Shown here one piece after another: positions 35,201 through 45,557 of a DNA stretch of 64,000 bases. Within the stretch, counting starts at the first letter, position 1. The number at the start of each line of letters is the position of its first letter. Position numbers and translations under genes: made by a program. The notes below the pieces were generated by a model that did not search any database, was not told the origin of the DNA, and worked only from the letters and a program-made list of their open reading frames with translations. Source of the DNA: Cladopsammia gracilis (taxonomy: Eukaryota > Cnidaria > Anthozoa > Scleractinia > Dendrophylliidae); the NCBI GenBank assembly GCA_022457155.1, contig JAJGOT010000203.1, positions 1-64,000 on the forward strand, written 5' to 3'.

Positions 35201-38200
35201 GCTTAAAACCAGATCCACAGCTCTTACTGCAGCTTCCATAAGATCCCCAAGCACCACAGGATCCTAGCAAAAAGCAATTCCAAAAAATGTTTTCAAAATG
35301 TTGTTTTTAACGCAAAATGGTGTGTTAGGATTCGATGGTTACTTGGAAGTAGTTATAATATATTTATTGTTAATATTATTATAAATATTATTGTTTATTG
35401 CTAAGTAGTCATATTTATGTTATTATTATTATTATTAATATTCTTAACTATTACAAAGCTTTTACTATGTAGCCATAAACATGATCTGAAAACCACCCAA
35501 CCTAAATCAACAAGTTAATCACATCAACTTATTAATTAAATATAGTTTTTGCCACAGCTTCCTTTCTCCTTATATTGCTACTGTCCCACTTTACATTATT
35601 CATAATTATAATTAAATATATATTTTAGCTCACGTTGTTATAAATGTTAATAATTTCAATAATTTCAAATCCACTGCAATTTACGATGACGGTTGTCCGT
35701 TGAAACATGTTTTAAAAACGTATCGCTCTCTTTTTATCTATTGCGCTACACTAACTAGTTATGTTTACCTAATACTTGATTCTCGCATGCCAATTTCATT
35801 ATTTTTTCCAGTTTGTCGATCAACCCACTGTATGACTGTACTTGAATGACATCCTCGTAGTTGCCAGCAATTTCGAAAAGTTCATCTCGATGAATCTCAT
35901 TTCCAATGCCTACAGCAATTCGCCTTACACCGGCAGCCTTTCAATTTTAAAATAAGATCAATCGATTTACTCATATCGTATGCTCAGATATTCCGTAATT
36001 AATGGTTGCGGTATCATCTTAAATAATCAATTGAGTGATTGACAGACTGATTGACTGACTGAAACTCTGGATGTAAAGGCCAATTGGGGGGTTAAGTAAA
36101 GCTACACATGTATCTAACTGCAGATAAAATCATTGAACAATATAGTTGCACTTTAAAAGATTGAGAAACTGATAAATAGATGGCGGGACGGACGGATGAA
36201 TGGATGGGTGGGTGGGTGGATGGATGGATGGACGGATGGATAGTTAGTGTCTTCATGGCTTGTTTGACTGGTTGATAGTTAAGGTTGGTATGGTTAGTGG
36301 AATGACTGTCTGGTGTATACTATCTGGCAAATTGAGATATTTGCTTAATTGATGACATATTGAGATCGAGAAATCATGATCGCAAGCATTCAGGATAATT
36401 TTGCAAATTTAATTACCTCTATGGGAGGTAGAACTTTAGAAAACGGTTTGCTTCCTTCATTAGTGTCCCCATCAGTGAGTACAAGTAGCACGTTAGGTAC
36501 GTCCGGTCTGTCTCCACTCTCGGCCCATCCAAAGAAATCCTCTCCTGCCAGTTCCAGGGCTCTGTCTGTCCGTGTTCCACCTTGAATGTGTGGTAGGGTG
36601 CTAATTTTATTCCGCAATGCGTTGATGTTCTGAGGGTCTGTAAACCTTAAAGTTAAGAAAAGAAAGTCAATTTTACGATATATTTTTCACGACACTTATT
36701 CGAATCTACCGCTAATTAATGAACATTACATCGTTTTCCTCTTGCAATATGAACCTTTTCTAGTAGAAACATAATATGACCTAATAAGATGTCATTTCTG
36801 AAGGAAGTTAAATAAGGTCGATAGAAGAAAAGCATAATTTCAGCAAACGTGGCTTCAGTACGTTTACCCCATATATGGTAATCCGAAGGAAAGATCCTAG
36901 AAATGTAAGCCCCTGGAAATTGAAACTCAGGGCATTCGATTCCAAAATTCATTCAAGAAAGGTCTGGAATCCGATACAATCCATGGACCGGAAAACATTC
37001 CAGAATTCACGGCATCGGATCCGCAATTAAAAAAACCTGTCAGTTTAACTCACGTTGGGCGATTCACTGGTACTCATTTTCTATCAGTGAGAGTAAATTG
37101 TATTTATAAAAGTTAACATTATTTCTTCGGGTACACCAACCTGTAAACTGTATGTGCCTCCCAACTGTACAGAAGTATTGCCATGTGTGTACCGGCCTCT
37201 GATATCTCCAGTCTCTGAGCAAGGCTTTGTAAGAAACTGAGTGCCTCTTGATAATCATATGGTTTGATACTGTTCGACGAGTCCAGAATTACTCCAACAT
37301 CTAAATGTTCCTTGCAGGGAGGAGGTGGAGGAGGAGGGCCTAAAGGTAAGGTAAAGTTCATTTTATTGCTGGTTGACCAGGCTGTCAGGATATGTCTCCC
37401 CTTTTTTAACTATTTTAGCATGACAAGAGTGCTTGTTGCTATCTTAATTAACCACATACCGGAATGGAATGCTATACTTGCCGAGGTTTGAAAAAAATGA
37501 AGGCGAGATGGGGCATATACTCAAGGTAGAATGTGGGATGAGTTTATAAACGATTTGATTATTAGGACGTAAAAAGAATAATTACTTACACTTCTGTGGG
37601 TTGCAGCTCTCAGTTTTTGTACTCGGTCCGGTGCATTTCTTGCCGTCTCCAGAAGGAGGTGGATTTGTACATGTGCGTTTTCTCACTTGCACACCTCCTC
37701 CACAGGTCTTGTCACAAGGTCCAGGATTACTCCATGGAGACCAGTTACCGTCCACACCTGGTTCATTACAATGGGCAAGTAAAGAGAATCTTACAAAGCT
37801 ATAAGCATAGTATTCCATATTAATTAAATTCATTATTTAGGGAAAAGCATTTATTCTGAAATGTAGCTCGCCCTGGAAACATATTTGACGTTACAAAGTT
37901 TAATTAACGTAACTTGTTATCTATTATATATCATAGTTTCATTTATCTTTTTGATTAGTTCAAATGTTTCAAAGCAAATTAAAAAAGTCAAGAAACACAC
38001 CGCATTTCTGAGTGTTGCACTTCTGCGACTGCTTGGCGGGTCCGAGGCCCTGTTCTTTGCAAGTTTTCCCTCCGTTTTGTGGTGAGGGATTGGTGCATGT
38101 CCTAGAATGCCAGCGCACGCCTCCACCGCAAGTCGCTGAACATTTTGACCATTTACTCCATTCAGTATAACCTCCATTGGTGGCTGAATATTAAAAAAAA

Positions 38201-41200
38201 AATGACATGTTATTTTTTACATATCCTGACAAGGTTCAGAGGTGATGACTATACTCGCGATCATGTCCTGGGAAGAAGCAAATACTGGCTTTGGAATGTG
38301 ATCGATAAAGAGAGAAGTATCTATTATATATCATAGTTTCATTTATCTTTTTGATTAGTTCAAATGTTTCAAAGCAAATTAAAAAAAGTCAAGAAACACA
38401 CCGCATTTCTGAGTGTTGCACTTCTGCGACTGCTTGGCTGGCCCGAGGCCCTGTTCTTTGCAAGTTTTTCCTCCGTTTTGTGGTGAGGGATTGGTGCATG
38501 TCCTAGAATGCCAGCGCACGCCTCCACCGCAAGTTGCTGAACATTTTGACCATTTACTCCATTCAGTATAACCTCCATTGGTGGCTGAATATTAAAAAAA
38601 ATGACATATTATTTCAATGTTCAATGAAGTAACTTCCGAAGCGTCGGTGTTATCTATTATATATCATAGTTTCATTTATCTTTTTGATTAGTTCAAATGT
38701 TTCAAAGCAAATTAAAAAAAGTCATGAATAAGAAACACACCGCATTTCTGAGTGTTGCACTTCTGCGACTGCTTGGCGGGTCCGAGGCCCTGTTCTTTGC
38801 AAGTTTTCCCTCCGTTTTGTGGTGAGGGATTGGTGCATGTCCTAGAATGCCAGCGCACGCCTCCACCGCAAGTTGCTGAACATTTTGACCATTTACTCCA
38901 TTCAGTATAACCTCCATTGGTGGCTGAACGTTAAAAAAAAAAATGACATGTTATTTTTTACATATCCTGACAAGGTTCAGAGGTGATGACTATACTCGCG
39001 ATCATGTCCTAGGAAGAAGCAAATACCGGCTTTGGAATGTGATCGATAAAGAGAGAAGTAATTTTCCATTCCTGACAAATGCCTGATGTGATCGGTTTTA
39101 ATAAATGAGGGTGAAACTCAACAGTTGTCGATATTCTTGTTGCTTTAAAGTGTCTGTTTAAGTTTTTTTTATAACCGTACCCGATGAAGGATCGAAGTAA
39201 AATGCGAAGCATCGAAGTTCTTAGCTAACGTTTTATTTATCTATTTCATTGAAATGTTTGAAACCAGATAAAAAATAGCCAAGAAACTCACCGCATTTCT
39301 GAGTGTTGCATTTCTGCGACTGCTTGGCAGGTCCAAGGTTCTGCTCTTTGCAAGTTTTCCCATTGTTTTTCGGTGAGGGGTTGGTGCATGTTCTGGAATG
39401 CCAGCGCACACCTCCACCGCAAGTTGCTGAACATTTTGACCATTCAATCCATTCAGTATAACCTCCATCGATTCCTGAATATTAACGAATGTATCTTTTT
39501 ACATGTCATGAGAAGATTCAGAGCAGATAAGTGGTCTCGTGTCCTGGGAAGAGGTAAATACTGGCACCGAAACAGATCGATGGAAAGAAAAAGCGAGGAT
39601 CCTCGCCTGTTTTCTACTGTTTTAATGATGGGACAACTCAACGTTACCAACGTTCTTGTCCCAGTTAAATGAAATAAGTGTGACTCTATTTCAGCATCTT
39701 TTTTATACTTTGCAAAGTTATTTAAAATTGTTATTTTAAATGCATTATTATGAAGGTAAAACATGAGAGTGAATTGAACCAACATTTAAGTTATGCGCTC
39801 AACGTTTGCCTTTTTTTCTCAGTTAGTCAGGTAAATCAGTAAATGATTGCCAATTGGGAATGGGTATGAGAGCCGAAAAAGAAAATCTACAGAACAACAG
39901 CAACAACAACAATTTATTCTTTGTACAACAATACAAGAGTTGACTGTTTTGGTTTCCTCTGCAAATAGCTGGAAAGCTAATCGTGGCGGGGCAAAACAAG
40001 TACATGAATAACACAAATTAATTATCTAATAAGATCAACAACCTTATACTATTACAAAGCCTTGCAGATTGCACTAAAAATAAATAAAACACAGAAGTTA
40101 AGTGGTCTAATTAACACGACGCTTACTGACGTACAATGAGTTAAGACAAGGAGTTTCTGACTATAGCAAATTAATGTATCTATGTACCTACGTTATTAAT
40201 AATCACAGAGGCTCCTACTTCCACTATTTCTGGTCGGAAGTGAACAACAAGTAAAATTCTCGGAGCAGGAATGAGAACCAACCACAAACGCAACCCACAT
40301 ATGTGTTGTAGTTCAGTTTTATCCTTGGTTCGATTTTCATGTTCCGTCGTTTTATAATCATGATCATATATTAACATAGAAAAGAACAAAGGAAAATAAA
40401 AAAACCAAGGATAAATTTGAACTACAACATATGCGCCAACTCCACGGCCATCCCGCGCCGCATTAATGGGAAACAAATGCTCTAAGCACTGCGCCACCAC
40501 TCCCTCCCTATGTCCTTTTAAGTCCCCTCAACATCAATATTTATTGTAAGTAATTTAATTTGAAAAAAAGAAATGACAAGAGAGCTACATTGGTCACTTA
40601 CTGCAAGTAGTTTCACGGATTTTGTCCAGCTGTTTTTCTAGCTGATCGAAACTTGCCGCATTCACTACACGATCACTGCTTCCTGCGATGGTCTCAAGTT
40701 CGTCAGCTTTAATTTTCTTCCCAATTCCAACAGCAATTCGATTGACGCCTTTAGCCTGAATATTGTCAATTTAGAAAAAAATTACATCAAATTCTATTTT
40801 ATTTTAAGTTCACTGGTGCATACTGACAAGATTAAACTGAGTCAGTGCTTTCTTCACGTTTTCGTTACAAATGACGTCTATTTTAGTAAAAAAAAATAAT
40901 CAATTCGCTTTGGTGTTATAAGCTGCTATTAGGTCCTTTAAGCCAGACATAAAAGCTTTTCTTTTTTAGGTTTGCATGGAGCTGAGGTAATTAGAAGGGA
41001 TTGTACAGTCATCGGAACATAAAAGTGCCAATATCTCACCCACAAATTGCAGTGATAATATACTGATTTTTTTGGCATGCAGGCATTTTTCATTATGCTC
41101 TTCCCGAAATCTCATCAAATCTCATAATTTCACAAATTTAGTTTTCGTGACGTCATCAAGTTCGTTCACGTGTGACGCGCGACCGCGATCGCGCTCCACT

Positions 41201-41955
41201 ATCTATACATACTGAAAAAGGGTGCGTAAAGAACCAATCACATTCGAGATAGTTTTTATATATTTGATTACAGAGTGCTTACCACAAGTGGTGGTAGAAC
41301 TTCGCTGTATGGCTTTGACGACGTGTGCGTCGCACCGTCAGTAAACACGATCATGACATTAGGTGAATCTGGCCGGTCTCCGTTCTTGGCATTAAATACC
41401 TCCTTATTGACTACCTCCAGTGCTTTATCAGTGCGCGTGGGATTACCCAGCTTGTCGTTGGCTATCATTTCATCCAAAAGCTTGTTCAAACCTTCCTGAT
41501 TTTGGTACTTCATATCATCAAAACTTGCTCGAACCTGCCCTGTTTTATGATACGTAACGATTGAAATACGGGTTTTGTCAGGGCCGACGTTGTACTTTGA
41601 AATGAGTTTGCGGACTGATTCCAACATGGTGTCATAGTTGTCTGCTCCAACGCTTTTCGTCTGGTCGATGACAATGCTTAAATCCAATGGCGGGTCCTCG
41701 CAGTCAGAGGCAGCTTAAGTGAACATAACAAAAATATTTCAGCTTCACAAAAGATAATGTTTTTGTCCATGAAGGTACTTACTTTAAAGTTAAGGTACCA
41801 ATAGTCCTAATTCCAGCACTGACCAAAACACAACTAAATCACTATGAGATAGCAGCTTATGTTTTATCATTTTCCTTTTATTGGAATCACGAGTAATGCT
41901 CACCTGTGGATAGCGCCAGGTGCACCAGGAATGTGCACAGCCATAGGTAAATCAT
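31952..41955 (-). CDS. Gene A: secreted vWA-TSR-ShKT-glycine-rich modular protein (16 coding exons)
   Basis: Reconstructed from splice sites. The coding exons are 41904-41955, 41283-41713, 40602-40755, 39292-39474, 38741-38923, 38402-38584, 38001-38183, 37590-37757, 37141-37339, 36417-36645, 35769-35937, 35117-35263, 34580-34717, 33970-34059, 32844-32882 and 31952-32238. They sum to 2835 nt and stay in frame from ATG to TGA (944 aa). Domain order by residue: signal peptide 1-17; vWA1 about 18-212; TSRs about 213-513; vWA2 513-712; divergent TSR 712-761; ShKT 761-807 and 807-850; Gly/Trp-rich tail 850-944. It resembles the vWA-TSR proteins of the coadhesin kind known from coral skeletal matrix, but orthology cannot be shown here. 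The role in extracellular adhesion is inferred from the domains. Gene B downstream is a paralogue in the same orientation. The 5' UTR and polyadenylation site were not identified. Confidence 0.88.
32345..32445 (-). repeat. tRNA-like / SINE-head-like sequence
   Basis: The minus strand reads GTGGTCTATGGTTATCGTG (box A-like), CTGAAGATC in the anticodon position and GGTGGTTCCAGACC (box B-like). The stems do not close properly, so a tRNA-derived SINE remnant is more likely than a working tRNA. Confidence 0.35.
32844..32882 (-). CDS. Gene A exon 15: 39-nt micro-exon finishing ShKT domain 2
   Basis: Phase 1-1. Joined to exon 14 it gives SVCKKSCGTCGSS, completing the six-cysteine ShKT pattern. The acceptor (gcctacag) has a branch-site-like tactaaa about 30-35 nt upstream and a pyrimidine-rich tract. 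Donor AGCA/gtaaca is weaker, but it alone preserves phase into the glycine-rich exon. A longer reading of the open frame (to about 32988) gives a ShKT-like stretch short of two cysteines and is less likely. Confidence 0.65.
33109..33714. repeat. 14-bp minisatellite (TATGTATAGGCACT)n
   Basis: About 40 units of GGCACTTATGTATA with C/T and A/C variants, in the gene A intron between exons 14 and 15. Confidence 0.95.
33970..34059 (-). CDS. Gene A exon 14: ShKT domain 2, first half
   Basis: 90-nt phase 1-1 exon encoding VDTSQCQDNDPYLCPWMSAK and NPRVCQLNLK. It carries the first three cysteines of a ShKT domain; the other three come from exon 15. Acceptor ttaaacag, donor AAAA/gtaagt. Confidence 0.72.
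34580..34717 (-). CDS. Gene A exon 13: ShKT domain 1
   Basis: 138-nt phase 1-1 exon, EPCQDSQSNCPSLAAAGKCW followed by WNQCKKSCRRC. Six cysteines are spaced as in ShKT domains, the fold of sea-anemone ShK that is also common in secreted enzymes and matrix proteins. In this multidomain setting a structural or protein-binding role is more likely than channel block. Confidence 0.85.
35117..35263 (-). CDS. Gene A exon 12: short divergent TSR
   Basis: 147-nt phase 1-1 exon. SCGAWGSYGSCSKSCGSG, then RKRQC and ICNTNLCPGQ, is recognisable as a TSR (W..Y..CSKSCG, R.R.C) but is shorter than the others and has only one tryptophan. Confidence 0.82.
35769..35937 (-). CDS. Gene A exon 11: second vWA, C-terminal part
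   Basis: 169-nt exon, phase 0 in, 1 out. Encodes AAGVRRIAVGIGNEIHRDEL and ends LACENQVLG, the terminal strand and helix of the vWA. Same length and phase as gene B exon 14. Confidence 0.9.
36181..36241. repeat. GGAT/GGTG tetranucleotide repeat
   Basis: Degenerate run of GGAC/GGAT/GGTG units in the intron between gene A exons 10 and 11. Confidence 0.85.
36417..36645 (-). CDS. Gene A exon 10: second vWA, middle
   Basis: 229-nt exon, phase 2 in, 0 out. Contains [12 protein letters not shown] (MIDAS threonine) and [15 protein letters not shown] (MIDAS aspartate), ending VLPPIE at donor gtaatt. The equivalent exon in gene B is the same length. Confidence 0.92.
37141..37339 (-). CDS. Gene A exon 9: proline linker and start of second vWA
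   Basis: Phase 1 in, 2 out. Opens with [19 protein letters not shown], then a canonical MIDAS D-S-S-N-S, and runs through [18 protein letters not shown]. The poly-proline hinge bounded by cysteines separates the TSR array from the second vWA, as in gene B ([12 protein letters not shown]). Confidence 0.92.
37590..37757 (-). CDS. Gene A exon 8: TSR 5, shorter type
   Basis: 168-nt phase 1-1 exon encoding [20 protein letters not shown] and on to SCNPQKC. The last cysteine codon is split across the intron: T here, GC in the next exon. Gene B exon 11 is the counterpart in the same position before the second vWA. Confidence 0.9.
38001..38183 (-). CDS. Gene A exon 7: TSR 4
   Basis: 183-nt phase 1-1 exon, third of the near-identical trio ([22 protein letters not shown]). 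It uses GCG rather than GCA for the alanine before TC, a silent change. Joins exon 8 to give KCGVDGNW. Confidence 0.92.
38402..38584 (-). CDS. Gene A exon 6: TSR 3
   Basis: 183-nt phase 1-1 exon. Same protein as exons 5 and 7. Differences such as GGG CCA against GGA CCC for Gly-Pro are silent. Acceptor tattcag and donor GCG/gtgtgt are shared with its neighbours. Confidence 0.92.
38741..38923 (-). CDS. Gene A exon 5: TSR 2
   Basis: 183-nt phase 1-1 exon encoding TNGGYTEWSKWSKCSATCGG and the rest of a six-Cys TSR. By eye the protein is identical to exons 6 and 7, with only synonymous base differences between them. Flanking intron sequence is duplicated with it. Confidence 0.92.
39292..39474 (-). 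CDS. Gene A exon 4: TSR 1
   Basis: 183-nt phase 1-1 exon. Translation has [21 protein letters not shown] and a closing CNTQKC, the six-cysteine group-1 TSR pattern with a WxxW C-mannosylation motif. It is the most divergent of the first four TSRs, with PSPKNNGK where the next three have PSPQNGGK. Confidence 0.92.
40404..40507 (-). repeat. tRNA-derived SINE head
   Basis: The minus strand has GTGGCGCAGTGCTTAGAGC, a good RNA polymerase III box A, and TAGTTCAAATT, a weak box B, at tRNA-like spacing. An inverted partial copy of the box B end lies at 40300-40330. It sits in the intron between gene A exons 3 and 4. Confidence 0.6.
40602..40755 (-). CDS. Gene A exon 3: first vWA domain, C-terminal part
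   Basis: Encodes AKGVNRIAVGIGKKIKADEL and the rest of the last strand and helix of the vWA fold, ending RETTC and donor gtaagtg. Phase 0 in, 1 out. The IAVGIG strand followed by an EL..IAGS helix is the usual end of a vWA domain. Confidence 0.9.
41283..41713 (-). CDS. Gene A exon 2: first vWA domain, N-terminal three quarters
   Basis: Phase 1 in, phase 0 out, bounded by acceptor ttaag and donor GTG/gtaagc. It encodes AASDCEDPPLDLSIVIDQ and onwards. The MIDAS motif reads D-Q-T-K-S, a DxTxS variant of DxSxS. The MIDAS threonine lies in NPTRTDKAL and the third metal loop is FTDGAT. The exon stops just after PYSEVLPPLV, the same position as in gene B exon 2. Confidence 0.9.
41904..41955 (-). CDS. 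Gene A exon 1: start codon and signal peptide
   Basis: ATG at 41955-41953 opens MIYLWLCTFLVHLALST, a hydrophobic secretory signal, and the exon ends in phase 1 at a CAG/gtgagc donor. The paralogous gene B begins with a closely similar peptide, also ending in phase 1, which fixes this start. An acceptor-like pyrimidine tract and ag lie just upstream of the ATG (gatttacag, then gtgactATG), so a 5' UTR intron is possible. Confidence 0.85.
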
Positions 41956-42494
41956 AGTCACCTGTAAATCTTTTTTCTAAACAGGAGAGAAAACCAGATA
42001 ATTTAACTAAGGACGCGTTTTATTTGGGACACATTCTGGTCATTTTGAAATCAGAATACGCTACTAAAACTACGTTGTTTACATTCTCACGCACACCGGG
42101 TACACATCGTCAAAATAGTGACTTTTTTCATATTTTACGAAAGGAATAGGTTCATTATTTAGAGGTGTTTTGTTTCTAAAATGGCCATGCAGAATATATT
42201 AAATATAAAAAAACGCGCTCTTAGTTCAAGCATACTGATCGAAAGGCGGGCTTACGATATCTATTTTAGTTCATTGAGTTGTCTCCTTGGTTATTTTTAC
42301 AGGGTAATGTGGTAAATTTGCAAGTAATTTTTTCTGATTCTAATGTCTAATCTACAAAGAGAGATGTTCGCTAGAAGTGATTTAACTTTGCTTTGGACCA
42401 ACATATAATCAAATGACTACAACAAATGGCAACTGAAGTATCAGCAGGATAATTGAAGATTGCATTTTAAACTGCACCAAAATATTTTTTTCCC
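41956..42494. other. Upstream region of gene A
   Basis: AT-rich with no coding sequence. Expected to contain the gene A promoter or 5' UTR exon. No core promoter could be fixed. Confidence 0.4.
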
Positions 42495-42618
42495 TTTTCA
42501 GAGACACAAGGTATAGACAAAGCACTTTGAACAAAAGTTATGTGGTAACAAACTTCTTTTCAGAGACACAAGGTATAGACAAAGCACTTTGAACAAAAGT
42601 TATGTGGTAACAAACTTC
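42495..42618. repeat. Two perfect copies of a 62-bp tandem duplication
   Basis: Copies 42495-42556 and 42557-42618 look identical, starting TTTTCAGAGACACAAGGTAT. Confidence 0.95.
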
Positions 42619-42889
42619 TTTTCCGTAGTATAGTATTTAGTAGATAAAGGCCGTGTCATCCACAAACCGTTGTCAGAGAGTTCGATTTTCATTTTGTATC
42701 TAGATGAGATATTTTCCCCGCTTGTGTAAAAACATCTGCTAGTCAGCCATCAATGGCATTCATTTTCTTTTTATTTTTAAATTAAAATATTTTTTTCAAA
42801 GGAATTCATCTAAAACACTGCGCTAGTCTCAAGGTTGAACTAGTTCCCCTAAAGCAAGTTGTCGAGTACTCGTAAACTTCGCACAACAC

Positions 42890-43770
42890 AATGGTCAAAC
42901 GCGCTTAAAAGACAGATTTAACGAACACAACTGTATCATCGATAATTCTGATACCAAATGTAAACCTACAACAGCCTTCGAACACTTTCTCTCCTCTCTT
43001 AGTTACACTGCCAACCACATACAATTGATTCTCATTAAAACAATGTTTTCTAAACGAAACTCAATACGTAAGGCCAGGAAAACCTTTTTTTTTATCTCAG
43101 AAGCCAGAACATTGCAATGCACATTTTGACATAGTTTGTTGCTCAGGGAAACTGTTAACAAATTCAGCAACCAAGGTTTTTAACGAAGTACAATCTTTTG
43201 TTCCACTCAAAACTAGGTGTTTTTTATTGTCATGCCCCCAATAATTAATCATAAAAGAGCACGAGAATGAAGGCCAATATGTAAGGCCAAGAGAAGCCTT
43301 CCTAATCTCAAAAGCCAGAAAAGTTGAATTTTATGGTTTTAACACCGAGAAAAAACATATTAGATATTTAGTTTCTTAAGAAAACAACTCAACAACTTTA
43401 GCAACAGAATCCGAACACCTCTACAGCCCATCTATACTAGTCGTAAACTAAGTGATTCACTTGTCGTAAAAGAACAAAAGCCCTCTCTGATCAATCAACA
43501 CAGTGTGGTCTACAAATTTTCATGTCCTCTGTGTGATGCAGAATACATAGGCCTCACAACTCGACATCTTTTTCAGAGAATTGAAGAACACTGTCGCAGT
43601 TCATCATGATACCAGCCCTAGATCTCTTGACTTAGCCAAGAATTTTGCAGTTCTGAGGAAATACCAAGGAAAGATGGACTGTCTGATATACGAGATGCTC
43701 CTGATTAAAAAGTACAGACCAGGTCTTAATATCCAATCAAACTCAATACGTGCTAAAGTATTCACTTTAT
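42890..43770 (+). pseudogene. Penelope-like retroelement fragments with GIY-YIG endonuclease
   Basis: At least two decayed pieces. 42900-43135 reads KDRFNEHNCIIDNS and later HIQLILIKTMFSKRNSIRKA. 43485-43610 reads VYKFSCPLCDAEYIGLTTRH and FQRIEEHC, a GIY-YIG motif with preceding CxxC. The frame then breaks at a TGA and continues in another frame as RKYQGKMDCLIYEMLLIKKY. This is the C-terminal endonuclease module of Penelope-like elements. No reverse transcriptase core was seen. Confidence 0.65.
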
Positions 43771-43897
43771 TCATTTATTTATTCACTTTGGGTTTTCCTT
43801 TGTGTGAGGTGACTGGGTGATTCACTGGCTTAGAACAATAGACTATTGTTTTCGGTTTAATTCTTATCTACTTACTTATGTAAATTTTCTTCATTTT

Positions 43898-43932
43898 CTT
43901 GATAATGATGACAGGATGTCATCGAAACGTCG
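43898..43932 (+). ncRNA. Hammerhead-like motif, mutated
   Basis: TTGATAA (expected CTGANGA), then hairpin GATGACA-GGA-TGTCATC, then GAAAC. Two core positions are changed. It lies just past the GIY-YIG fragment, where Penelope-like elements carry such ribozymes. Confidence 0.35.
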
Positions 43933-44089
43933 AAATCTCTCCGCGTTAGTTTTTCTGATTAACTTTTTTATTTTTATAACTGTCAATGTATGTCATCACT
44001 CTTACTTATTTCGGTTTTGCGCAAAAGTTATTCCTTTATAACATGTATACCACTGTAATTTTTCCTCATCAGAACTTTCATTGCACCTG

Positions 44090-44120
44090 AAGAAGATTAG
44101 TTTGGCCAGTCGAAATAATA
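44090..44120 (+). ncRNA. Second hammerhead-like motif
   Basis: CTGAAGA core box, a short stem GATT/AGTC, then GAAAT. Stems I and III are unconvincing, so this is probably a decayed copy. Confidence 0.3.
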
Positions 44121-44129
44121 GTCCTCAAA

Positions 44130-45557
44130 AAACTCAAACATTCTACGCTGTATCGATCTTTTCTTCTAAAGTATATCTTCAAAATGTAGGATTTTATCTA
44201 CCAACGAAAATTTGTAATCGTAAGCCCCACTACATCATTCAGCGACAAGTAAAAGAGTACACCTACCCTACAAATAAAATGGCGCCATTTTGCACTAATC
44301 CTTCATGTTCGGCTAAAACATTAAAAAATCCCATACAGACAAATGTTTTTATCGTCCCATTTTTATCTTTCCGTTTGCTAGCAGTTAGATCTGACATTCT
44401 TGTTTCTACTTACAGAACGTTGGTCAATCTTACAGAGGTGTTACGGTAAGCAGGTCCAGGTGTCTTCTTCTTGGAAAGCATTTACAGACTGAATTACACC
44501 TTAAGGACACGTCCTTTTATGTCGGGTACAAATGTAAATTGCTTAGCATTCAATACCAAATTTCAATGGATGAAAAATATAACCTTTGTTAAAGTACCAG
44601 TTGTCAGAGCTGATCAATGCAAATTGTCAGTAATTTCAAAGGGTGATTGTTGTGAAGAACCGTGGGAAATTAAATAGGTATTGGTGGAATCTATTGTGTT
44701 TTGTTTTTGACAAAGCGGATGTGCCTTAACTCAAAGCTTGACAAGAGACGTTTTTAGTCAAAGGCAATTGTAATTTTATAAGTCGTCTGAAAACTGATCT
44801 TGAACATCTAAAATACAAATGAAATAGATTACCAAATTTCCGTAGAGCCAGCAGGCAGGAAATAATTTTAAAAAAGGAAACGACGTTTTTTAATGTGAAC
44901 ATGTTTCGAATGAAACTTGATCCATCTTAAATAAGAGTAGCAGAACCCGCCAGTGGATATGATATGAATGCAAGAGGATACAATTAATGATGTGGAAAAT
45001 AAAGCTAATTACGGACAACTTGACAAGAAATAAGGGCAATGCAACTAATTACTGTGGACGATAGGAAAGAAACGGAGCAGAAAATATATAATGAGTAAAT
45101 ACGTACTATTCTCACAGCTAAAATTCCCGCGAGACTGGCCCGCGCGGAATTTTTTCCGACTCCAGACGCCTTCTGTGAATAGAACTAATTATCCGGTAGC
45201 CCTCCAGGGATCTCGCTTGCCTATTTAAGTAATTTATTCTGTTTTATCTGCCTCTTTTGCCAAGTTACGCGGTCTGTCTCGCATTGTAGGTTATTTTACC
45301 CTCCCGCCTCCCCTTCGGCGACGTTTGTTTCCCTTTCTCACTGTCTTGCGACCCTCTGCCTAAGCTAACTTTTGGCCCTCATGTCTTATTCCGCGTAGGC
45401 AGTGAGTGGCTGTTTTGGCAGTGAGAATGGTTTACTATTTGCAATTTCCACATTTTTCCGAATAGGCGGCCATTTTGGATGACGTCACGGACCCCCAGCA
45501 GCGCTACAACCCATAATATTTACCTTGTTTTGTAGAGCACATCACAGGCTATCTATT
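44130..45557. other. Intergenic stretch
   Basis: Open frames (up to 122 codons at 44081-44449) match no family I recognise and lack supporting splice or duplication evidence. Otherwise nothing identifiable was seen. Confidence 0.4.

Larger units (their letters stand above)
37900..39060. repeat. Tandem 340-400-bp TSR exon + intron duplications (gene A)
   Basis: TSR exons 5-7 and a 70-bp intron piece starting TCTATTATATATCATAG (near 37919, 38320, 38651) occur three times. A second intron piece with GGTTCAGAGGTGATGAC occurs twice (38203 and 38943 onwards). Confidence 0.9.

Noticed and set aside
39178..39215. CCGATGAAGGATCGAAGT as a hammerhead core
   Set aside because: Core positions are wrong and no stem II can form.
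44081..44449. 122-codon plus frame
   Set aside because: No recognisable domain; it lies in the tail of a decayed Penelope-like region and overlaps a hammerhead-like motif.
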